A DNA stretch of 64,000 nt from assembly GCF_028023875.1 (NCBI RefSeq), contig NZ_JAQIPB010000011.1:62001-126000 (forward strand), given 5' to 3'. The notes beneath the pieces are model-generated. The model was not told where the DNA came from. It saw only the letters and a program-made list of their open reading frames with translations, and searched no databases. This document shows positions 61,501 to 64,000 of the stretch, one piece after another (the stretch's first letter is position 1; every line of letters begins with the position of its first letter). The stretch comes from Xenophilus arseniciresistens. Lineage in GTDB: Bacteria > Pseudomonadota > Gammaproteobacteria > Burkholderiales > Burkholderiaceae_C. The position numbers were made by a program, and so were the translations under genes.

Positions 61501-61621
61501 GTGGGGGATCAAATTTCCGGAAGCGGGAGGGGGCTTTGGTTTCTAATTGTGTGGTTCGGGCCTCGGGCCTGACCAGTCGGCCGCTTGGCCATTCAACTGT
61601 GTGCGTCGTCGTGCTTCCTTC

Positions 61622-62680
61622 ATGATCCGCCTGTCACTTTTGTTGCAAGCGCTTGTGCGCCGCCTGGGCTTGGCGCTGCTGCTGCCGTTGTGGCTCGCAG
61701 CGGTGACACCGGCCGCGGCGCAGGGCGCTTCGAGCGCGGCGGCCGCGCCCCTGCGCTTCGGCATTCTGCCCCTTGGGGGCGCCTTCGAGTCGCGCAACGA
61801 CTGGGACCCGCTGCTGGCCGACCTCAGCGCCGCCATCGGCCGGCCCGTCACGGTGCTGTCGGTCACTTCCTATCAGGCGCTGGAGCAGGCGATCGCGCGC
61901 GGCGAGGTGGACATGGCCTTCCTCTCGGGCAAGATGGCCCTGGACGCCGTGACGCAGCAGCGCATGCAGGTGGTGGCGCAGGTCACGCGGCACGACGGGC
62001 TGGCCGGCTACCGCGCGCTGCTGCTCTCGCGCAAGGGCAGCGGGCTCGATGCCGTGGACGGCGTGCTGGCGCAGCCGCAGCGCTGGCGCCTGGCGCGCGG
62101 CGAGTCGCGCTCGGTCTCGGGCTTCATCGTGCCGCAGCTGCAGCTGTTCCTGCCCCACGGCGTGGCGATGGAAACCGCGTTCCGCTCCGAGATCGTGGGC
62201 ACGCACCAGGCCACCGCCCTGGCCGTGGCCAACGGCGAAGCCGACGTGGCCACCAACAACTCGGCCGACCTGACGCGCTTTACGAGCCAGTTCCCGCAGG
62301 AGGCCGAACGGCTGCAGGTGATCTGGCAGTCCGAGCTGATCCCGCATGCCCAGATCGTGATGCGCCAGGGCGACCCGCCCGAGTTCCGGGCCCGGGTCCA
62401 GCGCTTCCTCGTCAACTACGCGCGCGGCAGCAGCCCGCGCGCGGAAGCCCAGCGCGCCGTGCTGCGCTCGCTGCACGACCTGGCGGGCTTCGTGTCGGCC
62501 GACAACCGCTCGCTGCGCCCGGCGGCCCAACTGGCCTACCAGCTGGCCCTGCGCAACGCCGAGACGGCGCAGTTCGTCAACCAGGCCGCGCGCGACGCCC
62601 GCGTGGCGCGCATCGAGGCCCAGTACGCGCAGCAGCTGCGCCTGCTCGAAGCGCCGCCGCCGGAGCGTGCCGTTCCCTAA
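61622..62680 (+). CDS. PhnD/SsuA/transferrin-type binding protein (first of a tandem pair)
   Basis: A 352-residue periplasmic protein of the PF12974-like family. The signal peptide (about 1-34) ends in TPAAAQG. The mature protein begins PLRFGILPLGGAFESRNDW, has SYQALEQAIARGEVDMAFLSG, GESRSVSGFIVPQ and TSQFPQEAERLQVIWQSE, all diagnostic. No ABC permease or ATPase is adjacent. The next gene is a diverged copy of the same length. I start at ATG 61622 because it directly precedes the signal peptide. The divergent hybrid kinase gene is the likely functional partner. Confidence 0.87.
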   Translation: MIRLSLLLQALVRRLGLALLLPLWLAAVTPAAAQGASSAAAAPLRFGILPLGGAFESRNDWDPLLADLSAAIGRPVTVLSVTSYQALEQAIARGEVDMAFLSGKMALDAVTQQRMQVVAQVTRHDGLAGYRALLLSRKGSGLDAVDGVLAQPQRWRLARGESRSVSGFIVPQLQLFLPHGVAMETAFRSEIVGTHQATALAVANGEADVATNNSADLTRFTSQFPQEAERLQVIWQSELIPHAQIVMRQGDPPEFRARVQRFLVNYARGSSPRAEAQRAVLRSLHDLAGFVSADNRSLRPAAQLAYQLALRNAETAQFVNQAARDARVARIEAQYAQQLRLLEAPPPERAVP

Positions 62681-62693
62681 AGCAGCAGGCCCG

Positions 62694-63752
62694 ATGCAGC
62701 GGCTGCCAATCCCCTGTGCGCCCATCGCCGCGCAGCGCCGGGCGCTGCTGCTGGCGGCGCTGGCCGCAGGCCTCTTCGGCATGAACCGCGCGCCGGCCCA
62801 GACCTTCGAGCCGCGGCGTCGGCGCGTGCACGAATCGGGCTTCGTGCGCTTTGCCGCCCTGCCCGTGGGCGGTGCCGTCGACTGGCGGCGGCACTGGGAC
62901 GTGCTGCTCGCAGCCCTGGGCGCGGCGCTGCAATGGCCGGTCAGCGGCGTGGCCGTGCTCAGCCAGGAGATGCTGGCCCGCAGCATCGAGCGCGAGCAGG
63001 TGGACGTGGCCTTCCTGGCCGGGCCGCTGGCGCTGGAGGCCGTGGTCTCGGGTCGCATGGAGGTGGTGGCCCAGATGCGCGCCGAGCCGCTGGGCGCGCC
63101 GCACGCGCTGCTGCTGGCGCGGCGCACCGACATGCCGGCCGATCTGGAGGAGCTGCTTGCGCAGCCCGAGCGCTGGCGCATCGCGCGCGGCGAAGAGCGC
63201 TCGCTCACGGGCTTCCTCATTCCCCAGACCCGGCTCATGCTGCCGCGCCGCCTGCCGCTGGAAACCGGCTTCATGGACGAGCGCATCGGCAGCGCGCAGG
63301 ACAACCTGCTGGCCCTGGCCAACGGCGACGTGGACCTGTGCACCACGGGCAGCATGCACCTGGCCAGCTTCGCCCAGCAGTTCCCGCAGGAGGCCGCGCG
63401 GCTGCGCGTGGTGTGGCAGTCGGAGCCCGTGCCGCGGCCGGTGGTGCTGGTGCGCAGCGATGCCCCCGAGCCCTGGAAGGCGCAGGTGCGCGACTTCTTC
63501 CTGCAGGTGGGCGAGCCCACCGCGCCCTCGCCCTGGCGATTCGCGCTCGCGGCGCTGCACATGCCGCAGGGTTTCGGGCCCGCCGACAACCGGGTGCTGC
63601 TGCCCGTGGCGCAACTGGCGCTGGAGCTGGGCCGGCTGCGCGCGCAGGGCGCGCAATGGGTCAGCGAAGCCGCGCGCCAGGCGCGGCTCGAACGGCTGGC
63701 GCAGACCTACGCACGCCAGCTGCGCGTGCTGCACCGTTCCAAGGGGTACTAG
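62694..63752 (+). CDS. PhnD-like binding protein (second of the pair)
   Basis: A 352-residue paralogue of the gene just upstream, which ends 13 bases earlier. The signal segment (about 18-38) is followed by TFEPRRRRVHESGFVRFAAL. It keeps the same landmarks in order: VAVLSQEMLARSIEREQVDVAFLAG, GEERSLTGFLIPQ, and FAQQFPQEAARLRVVWQSE. The N-terminus carries a Cys before the hydrophobic core, but I see no clear lipobox. ATG 62694 gives the best signal peptide; a GTG at 62667 overlaps the first gene. The pair likely arose by tandem duplication and divergence, perhaps for two ligands or a heterodimer. Confidence 0.85.
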   Translation: MQRLPIPCAPIAAQRRALLLAALAAGLFGMNRAPAQTFEPRRRRVHESGFVRFAALPVGGAVDWRRHWDVLLAALGAALQWPVSGVAVLSQEMLARSIEREQVDVAFLAGPLALEAVVSGRMEVVAQMRAEPLGAPHALLLARRTDMPADLEELLAQPERWRIARGEERSLTGFLIPQTRLMLPRRLPLETGFMDERIGSAQDNLLALANGDVDLCTTGSMHLASFAQQFPQEAARLRVVWQSEPVPRPVVLVRSDAPEPWKAQVRDFFLQVGEPTAPSPWRFALAALHMPQGFGPADNRVLLPVAQLALELGRLRAQGAQWVSEAARQARLERLAQTYARQLRVLHRSKGY

Positions 63753-63797
63753 GCCCTTCGTCGGGTGCGCGCGGCCCGACTAGGCCGTCCGTCGGAT
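63748..63797 (+). promoter_or_regulatory. Paired 19-bp direct repeats downstream of the binding-protein genes
   Basis: ACTAGGCCCTTCGTCGGGT (63748-63766) and ACTAGGCCGTCCGTCGGAT (63779-63797) match at 16 of 19 positions and start 31 bp apart, three helical turns. The first copy overlaps the stop codon. Tandem same-face sites of this kind are typical of NarL/FixJ-type response regulators, so they could be the output site of the kinases. Confidence 0.5.
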
Positions 63798-63813
63798 TTG
63801 CCCACCGACACCC

Positions 63814-63842
63814 GGACCGGACACTGAGGGAGACACCGGTCC
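63814..63842. repeat. Inverted repeat in the right-end non-coding region
   Basis: GGACCGG and CCGGTCC are perfect 7-bp arms around ACACTGAGGGAGACA. It has no T run and lies after the direct repeats. Confidence 0.45.
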
Positions 63843-63900
63843 AGGGATGATTTCCCAGGGGGCGCGGGCGCGTGACATGTGAGCAGCCGCTGCGGCTTGC

Positions 63901-63918
63901 GGTCCGCCGATGCGGACC
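63901..63918. repeat. Tight hairpin in the right-end non-coding region
   Basis: GGTCCGC-CGAT-GCGGACC is a perfect 7-bp stem with a 4-base loop (one more C-G pair outside). Confidence 0.45.
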
Positions 63919-63943
63919 GTGCTGGCGTCGCCTGAGGACCAGG

Positions 63944-63958
63944 ACCGCCCGGGGCGGT
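63944..63958. repeat. Second hairpin near the right end
   Basis: ACCGCC-CGG-GGCGGT is a perfect 6-bp stem. The last bases of the window (ATGAGTTG from 63993, about 13 bases after GGACGGAG) may be the start of the next gene, but eight bases are too few to tell. The whole 63753-64000 stretch looks like a promoter/leader region. Confidence 0.4.
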
Positions 63959-64000
63959 GCTGACATCGATCGATCGGACGGAGCGCGCGCGGATGAGTTG

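Noticed and set aside
56255-63752. Complete ABC importer
   Set aside because: Three binding proteins but no permease or ATPase gene; the histidine-kinase neighbours explain the layout better.

Overview
The window is GC-rich (about 70 percent by eye) and looks like a chromosomal piece of a betaproteobacterium, most likely Comamonadaceae (Acidovorax/Variovorax-like). I infer this from the lptA-lptB-rpoN run, tripartite-tricarboxylate (Bug) binding proteins, the 'Gcr' membrane protein, the style of the LysR/HxlR/LuxR regulators, and dense GC-rich coding with few GTG starts and short spacers. No rRNA, tRNA, CRISPR array, insertion sequence, integrase or phage gene was seen.

Left part (1-25 kb), mostly core genes: the 3' end of dsbA; the LPS-export/sigma-54 operon lptA-lptB-rpoN; a Fur-type TonB receptor; a THUMP rRNA methyltransferase overlapping a PIN-domain ribonuclease; a fused HAD phosphatase/mannitol-1-phosphate dehydrogenase; a second siderophore receptor; a kinase-like protein with a membrane-bound FMN glutamate-synthase-like protein; a SEC-C UPF0149 protein; an HxlR regulator divergent from a methyltransferase and an odd SDR; GNAT, CinA, PgpA; a Bug binding protein plus FAD monooxygenase divergent from a LysR regulator; ThiL; a LuxR-type regulator.

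Middle part (26-43 kb): a large secreted propeller-like protein of unknown function; the minus-strand set apaG, 'gcr', CPA2 antiporter, YbdK ligase; rpe; a small disordered protein; an AstE-like deacylase; the two-gene NHEJ set ku-ligD; a transglutaminase; and an unannotated 48-residue membrane protein upstream of the HPII-type catalase. NHEJ repair and the large catalase together fit stationary-phase or oxidative stress.

Right part (43.5-63.8 kb), accessory: a CHAT-protease/TpsB/TpsA operon (a periplasmic TPR-caspase-like protein with a two-partner secretion pair whose 1764-residue exoprotein ends in a Cys-X8-Cys loop). It is followed by three glycosyltransferase genes packed tail to tail (GT25; a double GT-A enzyme with a zinc-ribbon-like insert; a small GT-A enzyme). 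Next come two hybrid histidine kinases. One is coupled to an ABC-type binding protein, the other is divergent from two tandem PhnD-like binding proteins, and there is no transporter permease or ATPase. This looks like binding-protein-fed signalling rather than uptake. The window ends in a non-coding stretch with paired 19-bp direct repeats and several hairpins that probably control the next gene.

Most interesting: the TPS-CHAT-glycosyltransferase island, the double binding-protein/hybrid-kinase module, the fused mannitol enzyme, an SDR without its catalytic residues, and a recurrent AGAAC/GTTCT dyad that overlaps stop codons at several unrelated genes.
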